Assembly: GCA_965655795.1 (NCBI GenBank)
Contig: CBFHHY010000002.1
Location: forward strand, 124,001-188,000
Direction of reading: 5' to 3'
Origin: TMED14 sp002167805
GTDB lineage: Bacteria > Bacteroidota > Bacteroidia > Flavobacteriales > Schleiferiaceae
Length of the DNA stretch: 64,000 nucleotides
Each line of letters starts with the position of its first letter. Within the stretch, counting starts at the first letter, position 1. Both the position numbers and the translations under genes were made by a program. The notes beneath the pieces are model-generated. The model ran no database searches and was not told the DNA's origin. It saw only the letters and a list, made by a program, of their open reading frames with translations. This document shows, piece after piece, positions 8,784 to 18,299 of this stretch.

Positions 8784-9878
8784 TCAGGATATAATAATTG
8801 GATTCGTATTTGATTCCGTTTTGGTGACCGCGAAATTAATCATTTTCGAGCGAATGTAATCAGCAATTAAGTCAATTGTATGCTGTTCACTCTCCCAATG
8901 TCCTATATCAGCCAAAAAAACACGTTTTTTTGCATCAAAAAAAGTATGATAAGAGATATCTGAAGTAAGAAATGCATCACAATTAGAGGCAATAGCGTCT
9001 GAAAGTAATTTAACTCCTGCGCCCCCACAAACAGCAACCTTGTTAATCCTACCATTTCTAGATTTTGTATGTCTAAAGGACTTCAAATTTAATATTTTCT
9101 TGATTTTTTTTATGAACTCCTCTTCACTGTGTTCAACAGGTAAATCGCCAATAGCTCCAAACCCCTTATTCGGATCAAAATTCGATAATTCAATCCATGC
9201 GTATGAAATTTCTTCATAAGGATGGCTTTCAAATAAAGCACGTTCAACCTCATATTTGAACTCTGGAGCCACTAAAACTTCGATCCGATCTTCATCTTGC
9301 TCTTCAAGTTTCCCAATTTCTCCTTTAAATGGTCTTGAAGACTCCAAGGGTCGAAATGACCCTTTTCCTGACACAACAAACTTCGATTGATCGTAATTTC
9401 CTAATTTCCCTGCACCGGCATTGAATAATGATTCAGAAACTGTTTCACTAAAGTCTTTTGGGACATGCGTTACTAAATGATACATTTTAGATATATCTTG
9501 AGAAAGAATCTTCATATTTAAGAGGCCTAGGGCATTACCCAAAGCGAAAGACACACCTCCTGAAATTTTATCAAGATTCGTATGAATGGCATATAAGGCA
9601 ACTTCATTTTTAATTGCGAGCTCTACACACCTCTCAACTTCATTCTTCCCAGTTAGAGACCTTAAGGTTTTAAATATTATTGGGTGATGTGAGACAATCA
9701 CATTTGCTTTTTTTTCAATAGCTTCCATAATCACATCCTCTGTAACATCCAGTGAGACCAAGACAGAAGAAATATCTTTATTTCTATCACCAACTAAAAG
9801 GCCCGAATTGTCATAGTCTTCCTGCAACGATAGTGGGGCCCATTTCTCTAATACATTTTCAAGATCTTTAATTTTCAT
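8784..9878 (-). CDS. Nif3-like dinuclear metal centre protein (DUF34)
   Basis: 364-residue member of the NIF3/YbgI family. The metal-site motifs are intact: VSHHPIIF and AIHTNLDK in the N-terminal half, and ADIGHWESE near the C-terminus. The extra domain in the middle (about residues 135-245) is the PII-like insertion found in the longer bacterial members. The molecular role is not settled; members have been proposed as GTP cyclohydrolase-like enzymes or metal chaperones. It is transcribed with the zinc-ribbon gene and lies behind the rpsA terminator. Confidence 0.92.
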   Translation of the reverse strand: MKIKDLENVLEKWAPLSLQEDYDNSGLLVGDRNKDISSVLVSLDVTEDVIMEAIEKKANVIVSHHPIIFKTLRSLTGKNEVERCVELAIKNEVALYAIHTNLDKISGGVSFALGNALGLLNMKILSQDISKMYHLVTHVPKDFSETVSESLFNAGAGKLGNYDQSKFVVSGKGSFRPLESSRPFKGEIGKLEEQDEDRIEVLVAPEFKYEVERALFESHPYEEISYAWIELSNFDPNKGFGAIGDLPVEHSEEEFIKKIKKILNLKSFRHTKSRNGRINKVAVCGGAGVKLLSDAIASNCDAFLTSDISYHTFFDAKKRVFLADIGHWESEQHTIDLIADYIRSKMINFAVTKTESNTNPIIIS

Positions 9879-9887
9879 GAATCTAAG

Positions 9888-9920
9888 ATAAAAAAAGGGC
9901 CTTTCATGAGAAAAGCCCTT
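9888..9920 (-). terminator. Rho-independent terminator of rpsA
   Basis: On the minus strand AAGGGC pairs with GCCCTT (9895-9900 with 9915-9920), the stem continues with TTT/AAA after one mismatch, the loop is six bases, and a run of seven T follows at 9896-9890. It lies 24 bases past the rpsA stop and just before the Nif3-like gene. Confidence 0.8.
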
Positions 9921-9943
9921 AAAAATTCTAATTCAAACGGACA

Positions 9944-12166
9944 TTATTTCTTGCCGTCCATTTCCTCTTTTAAACGTGCTAAACTATCTAAATCGCCGAG
10001 AGTTGTTTTTTCAACAGCATCATTTACAGCTTTAACTCCAGAATTTTTGTTAGCGCTTTTCTTTTTCTTACTAACAGTTTCATTGGAATCAAGGTTCTTA
10101 AAATTTTGAGTATGAGAAACAAGTACTCGTCGAGTATCAGAATTAAATTCTATCACAATAAAATCGAGTTGCTCTCCAACTCCTATCGATGCTCCATCTT
10201 CTTTTAAAGAATGTCTTGCTGGGCAATAGGCTTCTAATTCTTGATCTGAAAACCAAATATTAAAACCTTTATCAGCAGCAGACTTAACTTCACCTTTATG
10301 AGTACTTTTTAACGTAAATATACTAGCATAGTTATCCCAAGGGTTTTCTGTTACTTGCTTATGGCCAAGACTCAATCTACGGTTCTCAACATCAATATCC
10401 AAAACTTGGACTTCAAGCTCTGAACCTACAGAAGTAAATTCAGAAGGATGCTTTATCTTTTTTGTCCATGATAAATCAGAAATATGAACTAGGCCGTCAA
10501 TCCCTTCTTCTAGTTCAAGAAAGACTCCAAAATTTGTAAAGTTTCTAACTTTACCCTTATGAATTGAACCCTGAGTATATTTAGCAGTTATATCTGTCCA
10601 AGGATCTGGAGTCAATTGCTTTACGCCTAATGACATTTTTCTATCCTCTCGATCAATGGATAGTATCACAGCATCAACTGAGTCACCAACATTAAAAAAG
10701 TCTTGGGCTGATCTCAAGTGAGAACCCCAACTCATTTCTGAGACATGAATTAAACCCTCAACACCACTTGCAACTTCAATAAATGCTCCATAATCTGCCA
10801 AAACAGCTACTTTACCTTTTACCTTATCCCCTTCCTTAATAGAAGCATCTAGAGCTTCCCAAGGGTGCGGGAATAATTGTTTTAGGCCTAATTGAATACG
10901 TGTCTTAGCCTCATCAAAATCTAAAATCACTACATTGATTTTCTGATCTAACTCAACCACTTCAGAAGGGTGATTTATCCTACTCCAAGAAAGATCAGTA
11001 ATATGAATTAAACCATCAACACCTCCCAAGTCAATAAATACTCCATAACTAGTTATATTTTTTACAATACCTTCTAAAACTTGACCTTTCTCTAATTTTC
11101 CAATTATAATCTTCTTTTGCTCCTCAAGATCTGCTTCGATAAGTGCTTTGTGTGAGACAACTACATTTTTAAATTCATGATTAATCTTAACAATCTTAAA
11201 TTCCATAGTTTTTTCAACATAGACATCATAATCTCGAATTGGTTTTACATCTATTTGTGAACCTGGAAGGAAAGCCTCTAACCCAAAAACATCGACAATC
11301 ATGCCTCCTTTGGTTCTGCACTTAACGAAACCTTGAACAATTTCCTCAGTGCTAAATGCTTCATTTACTCTATCCCAAGCTTTTATAGACCTTGCTTTAC
11401 GATGTGATAATACAAGCTGACCTAATTTATCCTCTTGCTTATCCACCAAAACTTCTACTACATCACCAACTTTCAAATCTGCATTGTAACGAAACTCATT
11501 TAATGAGACAACACCTTCTGATTTTGAGTTTATATCAATAATCACATCACGTTCTGAAATGTTAACAACCGTTCCAGAAACCAATTGGTGCTCTACCGAG
11601 GTCATCAACGTATCCTCGTACATTTTTTCCAATGCAATCTGTTCTTTTGATCTTTCAACTGTTTTTGACTCATATTGATTCCAGTCAAAAGGAGCTTGAT
11701 TATCCTCTGAATTAAGAACTAATTCCTCTTCTATTTTTTCATTAGAAATACTACTACCTTCGACAGTAATAGTTTGTTCCTCTGCCTCTGTTAATTTCTT
11801 TTCAAGGTCTGAAGAAGTAGATTGAGTTTCAGTTTCAATGAGACTCAGAGATTCTTCTACAGAAATATTTTCAGATAATTTCTTTGCAGATGGTTTTTTA
11901 TCTGCTGGCTTTTTGGCCGCTGTTTTTTTGACCGCTGGCTTCTTAGCTGCTGGTTTCTTTGCCGCAGGCTTCTTTGCCGCAGGCTTCTTTGCCGCAGGCT
12001 TCTTTGCCGCAGGCTTCTTTGCCGCAGGCTTCTTTGCCACTGGTTTCTTTGCCGCTGGTTTCTCAGCAGATGATTCTTTTGAAGATTTTACAGTTTTAAT
12101 AGATTTTGTGACAGCCATTTTGTTTGTTGATTTTTTTTCACTATCACTTTTTTGGTCTTCCGACAT
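9944..12166 (-). CDS. rpsA: 30S ribosomal protein S1 with lysine-rich repeat tail
   Basis: Binds mRNA on the small ribosomal subunit. 740 residues. Six S1 RNA-binding repeats occupy about residues 190-690; repeats 3-5 carry clear DGLIHITDLSW-type cores. The acidic stretch before them is usual. The N-terminus is unusual: residues 37-96 are twelve consecutive pentapeptides of the PAAKK type, resembling histone H1-like tails. The first 36 residues are also lysine-rich. The C-terminal tail is Lys/Ser-rich. A promoter box lies about 110 bases upstream and a terminator follows, so it is probably monocistronic. The DNA of the tail is a 15-bp tandem repeat. Confidence 0.96.
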   Translation of the reverse strand: MSEDQKSDSEKKSTNKMAVTKSIKTVKSSKESSAEKPAAKKPVAKKPAAKKPAAKKPAAKKPAAKKPAAKKPAAKKPAVKKTAAKKPADKKPSAKKLSENISVEESLSLIETETQSTSSDLEKKLTEAEEQTITVEGSSISNEKIEEELVLNSEDNQAPFDWNQYESKTVERSKEQIALEKMYEDTLMTSVEHQLVSGTVVNISERDVIIDINSKSEGVVSLNEFRYNADLKVGDVVEVLVDKQEDKLGQLVLSHRKARSIKAWDRVNEAFSTEEIVQGFVKCRTKGGMIVDVFGLEAFLPGSQIDVKPIRDYDVYVEKTMEFKIVKINHEFKNVVVSHKALIEADLEEQKKIIIGKLEKGQVLEGIVKNITSYGVFIDLGGVDGLIHITDLSWSRINHPSEVVELDQKINVVILDFDEAKTRIQLGLKQLFPHPWEALDASIKEGDKVKGKVAVLADYGAFIEVASGVEGLIHVSEMSWGSHLRSAQDFFNVGDSVDAVILSIDREDRKMSLGVKQLTPDPWTDITAKYTQGSIHKGKVRNFTNFGVFLELEEGIDGLVHISDLSWTKKIKHPSEFTSVGSELEVQVLDIDVENRRLSLGHKQVTENPWDNYASIFTLKSTHKGEVKSAADKGFNIWFSDQELEAYCPARHSLKEDGASIGVGEQLDFIVIEFNSDTRRVLVSHTQNFKNLDSNETVSKKKKSANKNSGVKAVNDAVEKTTLGDLDSLARLKEEMDGKK
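11961..12035 (-). repeat. 15-bp tandem repeat inside rpsA
   Basis: Five identical head-to-tail copies of a 15-base unit (plus-strand form GCCGCAGGCTTCTTT) encode PAAKK repeats. Diverged copies flank them, so the repetitive stretch runs from about 11880 to 12060. Exact identity between copies suggests recent expansion or gene conversion. It is coding, not a CRISPR: there are no spacers. Confidence 0.95.
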
Positions 12167-12274
12167 GAGCCAATAAATTTGTATTCTAACTTACATAAGG
12201 ATTGAAGCTTCAGTTAGAAGATTTTTTATAAAAGCCTTTTGGACATCCTCGGTATTGCTTATCAAAAAGGACTG

Positions 12275-12282
12275 CAAAACTA
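12275..12282 (-). promoter_or_regulatory. Candidate -7 box of the rpsA promoter
   Basis: On the minus strand this reads TAGTTTTG, a perfect TAnnTTTG match, followed by CAGTCC. The predicted start lies around 12270, leaving a leader of about 100 bases before the ATG at 12166. The bases TTTGCAGTCC are shared with the rpsL promoter. Confidence 0.6.
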
Positions 12283-12349
12283 ATGAATATAATTTGAATC
12301 TATTTCATTTCGAATATTTTTTCTAATGAAGACGAAATTAATTTTTTTT

Positions 12350-13654
12350 CTATTCCAAAAATCGCTTTTTGAGCAATTCTGTGGTTATTGATCCCGGACG
12401 TTCCAAAGGCATGGATAAAGCACGATCCCAAATTAAATTCGATAGAGTTCCTATTGACCTTGAAACCCCAAATAGAACTGTATAGAAATCATACTCAACG
12501 AGTCCATAATGCATCAGTAATTGACCTGAATGTGCATCAACATTAGGCCATGGGTTTTTCACTTTCCCTGTAGATTTAAGAATTTCTGGAACAACATCAT
12601 AGACATTAGAAATTAAATTAAATAAGGGATCTTCAGGCATGTGCTTTAACGCAAATTCACGTTGAGCAGTATATCGTGGATCTGTTTTTCTCAAAACTGC
12701 ATGTCCAAAACCCGGGATAACCTTGCCGCTTGCCAATGTCGAGTTACAATATTCAGCGATCTGCTCTTTGGTTGGCACCTCTGATCCAATTGACTCTTTC
12801 ATTTCCATTGTCCATTTTATCACTTCTTGATTTGCAAGACCATGTAAAGGGCCAGCGAGACCGTTCATTCCTGCGGCAAAACTTTGATAAGCGTCAGATA
12901 AAGCAGATCCGACCAAATGAACAGTATGAGCTGAAACGTTTCCTCCTTCATGATCACTATGAATAGTCATATAAAGTCTCATTAATTCTAAAAACTCCTT
13001 GTTGTCAAAGCCTAGCATATGAGCAAAATTTCCCGCCCAGTCCAATTTTGTATCCGGCTCAATATGCTGATCATTCTTATAAGCCCTTCGATATATGTAA
13101 GCTGCAATTCGTGGCAAGCGAGCAATTAAATTCATAGAATCTTCAAAAGTATGAATCCAGTATTCAGATTTCGGGCATCCAGAGGCGTATTCTCGGGCAA
13201 AAATACTCTCAGTTCTTAATGCCATGATCGCAACTACGAATTGAGTCATGGGGTGAGCTTTGAATGGCAAAGCGTCAATAGTCTTAAAAACATGAGGCGG
13301 AACTATTGCTCTTCTGGCCCAATTATTACTAACTCTTCTGACATCGTCCTCTGTTGGAAGCTCATTCATTAAAATCAGATAAAAGAGACCCTCGGGTAAA
13401 GGCTCTTCCCCTCCAGGATACTTGGGTAAAAGCTTTTGGAGTTCAGGTATGCTATATCCTCGAAAACGAATACCTTCTTCAGGGTCTAATTTCGATGTTT
13501 CACATATAAGTGTTGGCATCCCACGCATTCCCTGATAAAGTTGTGCAACCTTGATATCCCCAACAACTTCATTACCGAACTTAGATAAAAAGTCTTTGAT
13601 TTCATTTTTGGCTGTTGGAATTTTATGAGAAAAGTACTCTTGAATGCGATCCAT
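12350..13654 (-). CDS. gltA: Citrate synthase, mitochondrial/eukaryotic type
   Basis: Condenses oxaloacetate and acetyl-CoA to citrate at the entry of the TCA cycle. 434 residues. The catalytic residues sit in motifs like those of the mitochondrial enzyme: GPLHGLANQEV (His), PGFGHAVLRKTDPRY (His) and NVDAHSGQL (Asp). This eukaryote-like subtype is common in Bacteroidota and differs from hexameric E. coli GltA. It is the last gene of carA-eno-gltA, 6 bases after enolase, so two carbon-metabolism enzymes share a transcript. Confidence 0.95.
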   Translation of the reverse strand: MDRIQEYFSHKIPTAKNEIKDFLSKFGNEVVGDIKVAQLYQGMRGMPTLICETSKLDPEEGIRFRGYSIPELQKLLPKYPGGEEPLPEGLFYLILMNELPTEDDVRRVSNNWARRAIVPPHVFKTIDALPFKAHPMTQFVVAIMALRTESIFAREYASGCPKSEYWIHTFEDSMNLIARLPRIAAYIYRRAYKNDQHIEPDTKLDWAGNFAHMLGFDNKEFLELMRLYMTIHSDHEGGNVSAHTVHLVGSALSDAYQSFAAGMNGLAGPLHGLANQEVIKWTMEMKESIGSEVPTKEQIAEYCNSTLASGKVIPGFGHAVLRKTDPRYTAQREFALKHMPEDPLFNLISNVYDVVPEILKSTGKVKNPWPNVDAHSGQLLMHYGLVEYDFYTVLFGVSRSIGTLSNLIWDRALSMPLERPGSITTELLKKRFLE

Positions 13655-13660
13655 AACTAT

Positions 13661-14938
13661 TTATTTTAAAAGTTTTCCATTAAAAACCGCTGAATCACCA
13701 AGCATTTCTTCAATTCGAAGCAATTGATTGTATTTAGCCATTCTATCAGATCTTGATAGAGAACCTGTTTTTATCTGGCCTGTATTTAGAGCTACAGCTA
13801 AATCCGCAATAGTAGTATCCTCTGTTTCTCCAGATCTATGGCTCATAACACATGTCATTCCATTTTTCTGAGCTTTGTGAACTGTGGTAATTGTTTCTGT
13901 CAAAGAACCAATTTGGTTAACTTTAATTAAGACAGAATTTGCTGACTTTTCTTTTATACCTCTTTCAACTCGGTTGACATTCGTGACAAACAAATCATCA
14001 CCAACTAATTGCACTCTATGGCCAATTAAAGAATTTAATTTAGACCAACCTTTCCAATCATCTTCTGCAAGGCCATCCTCAATGGAAATTATCGGATATT
14101 TATCTACCCATTCCGACCAAAAATTTATCATTTCATCTGAGGTATAGGACTGACCTGATGACTTCAAAGTATAAAGTCCTGCCTTTGAGTCGTACAACTC
14201 CGTCATCGCTGCATCTATAGCGATGTAAACATCTTTACCCGGGGTATATCCAGCCTTTTTTATACTCTGTAAGACAATTTCTAATGCCTCCTCATTACTT
14301 CCTATGTTCGGGGCGAATCCACCCTCATCGCCTACATTAGTTCCATAATTTTTATCCTTGAGTAAGCTTTTTAAATTATGAAATATCTCAGTGCCCATTC
14401 TCAGTGCCTCACTGAAAGACTCAGCACCAACTGGCATTACCATAAATTCTTGAAAATCAATTAAATTATCAGCATGTTCACCACCGTTTAGTATATTCAT
14501 CATTGGTACCGGTAATGTCCGAGCTCCCGCACCCCCTAAATATTGAAAAAGAGGAAGATTCGATGCTTGCGCAGCTGCGTGTGCTGAAGCCAATGAAACC
14601 GCTAGTATTGCATTCGCTCCCAAAGAACTCTTATTTGAGGAACCGTCTGCTTCAATCATTGCAAGATCTATCTCGGCTTGATCAGTAACTTCTATACCCA
14701 CAACGGCTTCAGCAATAACTGTATTAACATTTTCAACAGCAGTTAAAACCCCTCTACCCAAATATACATTTTGATCTCCATCTCTTAATTCAGAAGCCTC
14801 ATGCATTCCGGTGGAAGCACCGCTTGGAACTGCTGCCCTACCAAAAGATCCATCTTCACAAAAAACTTCAGCTTCTAATGTAGGATTCCCTCTGGAGTCA
14901 AGAATTTGACGAGAATGTATAGCAGTTATAACAGGCAT
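13661..14938 (-). CDS. eno: Enolase
   Basis: Converts 2-phosphoglycerate to phosphoenolpyruvate. 425 residues, full length. Signatures seen: SGNPTLEAEV near the N-terminus (DSRGNPT), GASTGMHEA, GGEHADN, VGDEGGFAPN, the metal Asp in SIEDGLAEDDW, VGDDLFVTN, and the SHRSGETEDTTIADLAVA enolase signature. It lies between carA and gltA with only 6-base gaps on each side. Confidence 0.98.
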   Translation of the reverse strand: MPVITAIHSRQILDSRGNPTLEAEVFCEDGSFGRAAVPSGASTGMHEASELRDGDQNVYLGRGVLTAVENVNTVIAEAVVGIEVTDQAEIDLAMIEADGSSNKSSLGANAILAVSLASAHAAAQASNLPLFQYLGGAGARTLPVPMMNILNGGEHADNLIDFQEFMVMPVGAESFSEALRMGTEIFHNLKSLLKDKNYGTNVGDEGGFAPNIGSNEEALEIVLQSIKKAGYTPGKDVYIAIDAAMTELYDSKAGLYTLKSSGQSYTSDEMINFWSEWVDKYPIISIEDGLAEDDWKGWSKLNSLIGHRVQLVGDDLFVTNVNRVERGIKEKSANSVLIKVNQIGSLTETITTVHKAQKNGMTCVMSHRSGETEDTTIADLAVALNTGQIKTGSLSRSDRMAKYNQLLRIEEMLGDSAVFNGKLLK

Positions 14939-14944
14939 AAAATT

Positions 14945-16045
14945 TTATTTTTTATATTTTTTTATTTCATTTATAAACTCATCAAAAAGATAACGTGAAT
15001 CATGAGGACCGGGGGATGCCTCAGGGTGATATTGTACACTGAAAACAGGATAATCATTGCGTTTTATTCCTGCAACCGTGTGATCATTTAAGTGCAAATG
15101 CGTCAACTCTATATTCTTGTTTAATTCAACATCTTCCTTTACGACAGCAAAACCATGATTTTGACTTGTGATTTCTCCTTTCCCCGTAGATAAATTCTTC
15201 ACTGGATGATTAATTCCACGATGTCCATTATGCATCTTATAGGTCCTGAGGCCTGAAGCTAAAGCTATCATCTGATGTCCTAAACAAATTCCAAAAACTG
15301 GTTTACCTGAAGGTATGATTTTTTTAACAACTTCAATAATCTCTGGAGATGCACTAGGGTCACCAGGGCCATTTGACAAAAAGTATGCATCAGGCATTTC
15401 TGCTTTTAAAACTTCATAGGAGGTGTTAAATGGGAAAACCTTTATAAAACAGTCTCGGTCCGTAAGACATTTCAAAATACTTTTTTTTATTCCCAAGTCT
15501 AATGCTACAATTTTGTATTTGGCACTTGTGTCGCCCACTACGTATTCCTTTTTGGTACTTACCAAAGAGCATAATTCAAGACCTTCCATAGATGGAGTAT
15601 CATCCAACTGTTTTTTCAGAAAATCAATTCTCTTAGTATCCGTAGTCACAATAGCATTTTGAGCACCATTATCTCTTATATATTTTACGAGAGCTCTTGT
15701 ATCAACGTCAGTTATGGCAACGACTCTTTGATCTTGGAGAAAATCCTTTAAAGTTTTCCCTTTCGCTTTTGCTCGAGATTGAACCTGACTAAAATTACGA
15801 GTGATCAATCCAGAAATTTGCACCTTAGGATTTTCCGAATCCTCATCTGATATTCCATAATTCCCAATATGTACATTGGCAGTGACCATAATTTGACCCT
15901 TATAACTTGGATCAGTAAAAATTTCTTGATAACCAGACATACCAGTATTAAAACAAATCTCACCAGTAGCAGTTCCCTCAATACCAATTGACCTTCCATG
16001 AAAAATCATACCATCATTGAGTAAAACAAGAGCTTTATTTTTCAT
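14945..16045 (-). CDS. carA: Carbamoyl-phosphate synthase small (glutaminase) subunit
   Basis: Hydrolyses glutamine and delivers ammonia to the large subunit for carbamoyl phosphate, used in pyrimidine and arginine synthesis. 366 residues. The N-terminal CPSase small-chain domain (about 1-135) is followed by a class I amidotransferase domain with the nucleophile Cys in FGICLGHQ and the His/Glu pair in YHPEASPGPHD. The large subunit gene is not in the window. carA heads the carA-eno-gltA run, 30 bases after the rplQ terminator; I could not identify its own promoter with confidence. Confidence 0.96.
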   Translation of the reverse strand: MKNKALVLLNDGMIFHGRSIGIEGTATGEICFNTGMSGYQEIFTDPSYKGQIMVTANVHIGNYGISDEDSENPKVQISGLITRNFSQVQSRAKAKGKTLKDFLQDQRVVAITDVDTRALVKYIRDNGAQNAIVTTDTKRIDFLKKQLDDTPSMEGLELCSLVSTKKEYVVGDTSAKYKIVALDLGIKKSILKCLTDRDCFIKVFPFNTSYEVLKAEMPDAYFLSNGPGDPSASPEIIEVVKKIIPSGKPVFGICLGHQMIALASGLRTYKMHNGHRGINHPVKNLSTGKGEITSQNHGFAVVKEDVELNKNIELTHLHLNDHTVAGIKRNDYPVFSVQYHPEASPGPHDSRYLFDEFINEIKKYKK

Positions 16046-16074
16046 TATTTTTTCAAAAATTTTTAATCAAAACA

Positions 16075-16108
16075 TAAAAAAAGGATAAGGGAACAAACCC
16101 CTTATCCT
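16075..16108 (-). terminator. Rho-independent terminator of the ribosomal cluster
   Basis: Perfect 10-bp stem AGGATAAGGG/CCCTTATCCT (16082-16091 with 16099-16108), seven-base loop, then a T-run on the minus strand. It lies 38 bases past the rplQ stop and before carA, closing the ribosomal operon. Confidence 0.9.
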
Positions 16109-16145
16109 ATGCAAGTTAATTGAGAATTTGTTATCACTTTATCAT

Positions 16146-16676
16146 TTATTCTTTTTCCTCTGGACTCGGTTCATTACTAGAGACATCAAGATCCTTCTTG
16201 TTTTCAACATTATCCTGAACCACATTTGTTTCATTTGATTCTGATTCTTGAACTGTTTTTTTCGATCTTCGTCTAGTAGATTTCTTTGGAGTTTTCTTAA
16301 CCTCGTTGCCATAGATTTCATTAAAATCCACTAACTCAATCATGCACATCTCAGCATTATCTCCAAGCCTACTTCCTGTCTTTATGATTCTTGTATATCC
16401 CCCTGGACGGTCTCCTACTTTTAGAGAAATCTCTTTAAAAAGCTCAGTGACCGCTTCTTTACTCTGGAGATAACTAAAAGCTATACGTCGATTGTGTGTA
16501 CTGTCAAGTTTTGCTCTTGTAACAAGAGGCTCAACATACTTTTTTAAGGCCTTGGCTTTTGCAACTGTGGTATTAATTCTTTTGTGAATTACTAAAGAAG
16601 ATGCCATATTACTTAACATTGCTTTGCGATGTGAAGCAGTCCTTCCAAGGTGATTAAATTTCTTCCCGTGTCTCAT
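16146..16676 (-). CDS. rplQ: 50S ribosomal protein L17 with acidic C-terminal extension
   Basis: Large-subunit protein near the tunnel exit. 176 residues: the conserved L17 core (RHGKKFNHLGRTASHRKAML to about residue 120) plus some 55 extra residues, first basic (KKTPKKSTRRRSKK) and then acidic and Ser/Asn-rich. Extensions of this kind are common in Bacteroidota L17. It is the last gene of the cluster, 3 bases after rpoA, and is followed by a strong terminator. Confidence 0.97.
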   Translation of the reverse strand: MRHGKKFNHLGRTASHRKAMLSNMASSLVIHKRINTTVAKAKALKKYVEPLVTRAKLDSTHNRRIAFSYLQSKEAVTELFKEISLKVGDRPGGYTRIIKTGSRLGDNAEMCMIELVDFNEIYGNEVKKTPKKSTRRRSKKTVQESESNETNVVQDNVENKKDLDVSSNEPSPEEKE

Positions 16677-16679
16677 TGA

Positions 16680-17672
16680 TTATTCCTTGTCAAGTTTATA
16701 TTTTGAGGTATCCATTCCAAAAGACAGGCCTAGATTTAAAACTAAATCTTCTAACTCAGTTAATGACTTTTTCCCAAAATTTCTAAATTTCATTAGATCC
16801 GCCTTTGTATATGAAACTAAATCCGCCACTGTATCGACCTCTGCGGCTTTTAGACAATTTAATGCCCTAACACTTAACTCAAGTTCCGTAAGTTGCTTCA
16901 AAAGCAATTTACGCATTTCCAAAACCTCTTCATCGTAACTTTCCACTTCTTGAATTGGTGCAACATCAGCGATCATTCGCTCGTCTGTAAAAAGCAAGAA
17001 ATGCTGGATGAGAATTTGAGCAGCATCTGTAAGCGCATCCTGAGGTACAATGCTTCCGTCTGTTTCTATTTCCAAAATCAACTTTTCAAAATCAGTCTTT
17101 TGTTCGACACGGAAATTCTCGACGTGATATTTCACATTTTTAATCGGAGTGTAAATAGAGTCTAATGCGATTGTACCCAAGGAGGCATCAATTTTCTTGT
17201 TTTCTTCCGCCGGAATATACCCTCTACCCTTTTCAATAGTTAGATTCATTTCAATATTCACAGACTTATCCAAGTGACATATCACCAAGTCTGGATTCAA
17301 TACTTGAAATGAGGTCATAAAAGATGCTAAATCTCCTGCAGTTAATATATCTTTACCCGCAATATTAACCTTAACCATCTCTGAATCAGATGTTTCTATT
17401 TGACGCTTAAGACGAATCTGTTTTAGATTTAAAATCATTTCAGTAACATCCTCTACAACACCTTTGATCGTTGAGAATTCATGATTTACTCCTGAAAGGT
17501 TTATGGAAGTAAAGGCAAATCCTTCCAGCGAGTTCAGCAAAACACGTCTCAAGGCGTTACCAACAGTTAAGCCATAACCCGGCTCTAATGGGCGAAATTC
17601 AAATTGACCATGGGTGTCAGTAGTTGAATTAACGATAACCTTTTCAGGTTTTTGAAATTGAAGAATAGCCAT
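16680..17672 (-). CDS. rpoA: RNA polymerase alpha subunit
   Basis: Scaffold for RNA polymerase assembly and contact point for activators. 330 residues, normal length. The N-terminal domain carries TLGNALRR-like assembly residues (TVGNALRRVLLNSLEG); the C-terminal domain (about 245-320) has the helix-hairpin-helix ELSVRALNCLKAAEVDTVADL and FGKKSLTELE. It sits between rpsD and rplQ with 3-4 base gaps, as in the classical alpha operon. Confidence 0.98.
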   Translation of the reverse strand: MAILQFQKPEKVIVNSTTDTHGQFEFRPLEPGYGLTVGNALRRVLLNSLEGFAFTSINLSGVNHEFSTIKGVVEDVTEMILNLKQIRLKRQIETSDSEMVKVNIAGKDILTAGDLASFMTSFQVLNPDLVICHLDKSVNIEMNLTIEKGRGYIPAEENKKIDASLGTIALDSIYTPIKNVKYHVENFRVEQKTDFEKLILEIETDGSIVPQDALTDAAQILIQHFLLFTDERMIADVAPIQEVESYDEEVLEMRKLLLKQLTELELSVRALNCLKAAEVDTVADLVSYTKADLMKFRNFGKKSLTELEDLVLNLGLSFGMDTSKYKLDKE

Positions 17673-17676
17673 AATA

Positions 17677-18282
17677 TTATTTTGAATAAAGTTCCACGAT
17701 TAGTTGCTCTTTTATACCTTCAGGAATCATATCTCTTTGAGGAACACTTAGAAGTGAACCGGACATATTAGCTTCATTCCACTCAACCCAAGGATATTGG
17801 TGTGCAGAACCCGAAAGAGAAGCTGTAATAACCTCGAGGGTTTTAGACTTTTCACGAACAGCAACAATGTCACCTGGTTTAACATGAAAAGAAGGAATGT
17901 TAACAACGTTGCCGTTAACAGTTATGTGCCGATGAGAAACTAATTGTCTTGATCCTCGTCGTGTGGGCGCAATACCCAATCGATATACTACATTATCTAA
18001 CCTTGCTTCACAGAGTTGAAGAAGTACCTCTCCTGTAACTCCTTTGGATCTTGAAGCTCGATCAAATAAATTTCTAAACTGTCTTTCTAAAATACCATAA
18101 GTATATTTTGCCTTTTGCTTTTCTAGAAGCTGAACAGAATATTCTGATTTCTTTCCGCGTTTTCTCTGGAAACCATGTTGGCCAGGAGGATAATTGCGTT
18201 TTTCTAGAGCTCGATCTGGCCCAAATATGGGTTCACCAAATCGTCGTGAAATTTTTGTTAAGGGACCTCTGTAACGTGCCAT
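17677..18282 (-). CDS. rpsD: 30S ribosomal protein S4
   Basis: 16S rRNA-binding assembly initiator. 201 residues with the S4 RNA-binding domain RLDNVVYRLGIAPTRRGSRQLVSH at about residues 90-115. The N-terminal region is YPPGQHG without the zinc cysteines found in some S4 proteins. It lies between rpsK and rpoA. In other bacteria S4 autoregulates the alpha operon; no such leader structure was identified here. Confidence 0.97.
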   Translation of the reverse strand: MARYRGPLTKISRRFGEPIFGPDRALEKRNYPPGQHGFQRKRGKKSEYSVQLLEKQKAKYTYGILERQFRNLFDRASRSKGVTGEVLLQLCEARLDNVVYRLGIAPTRRGSRQLVSHRHITVNGNVVNIPSFHVKPGDIVAVREKSKTLEVITASLSGSAHQYPWVEWNEANMSGSLLSVPQRDMIPEGIKEQLIVELYSK

Positions 18283-18299
18283 TTTTTTTTAATTTAATA

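Noticed and set aside
11838..12176. Open frame of 112 codons on the plus strand rich in Phe-Ala-Ala-Gly repeats
   Set aside because: It is the antisense of the rpsA repeat tail; its repetition follows from the PAAKK codons and it has no own features.
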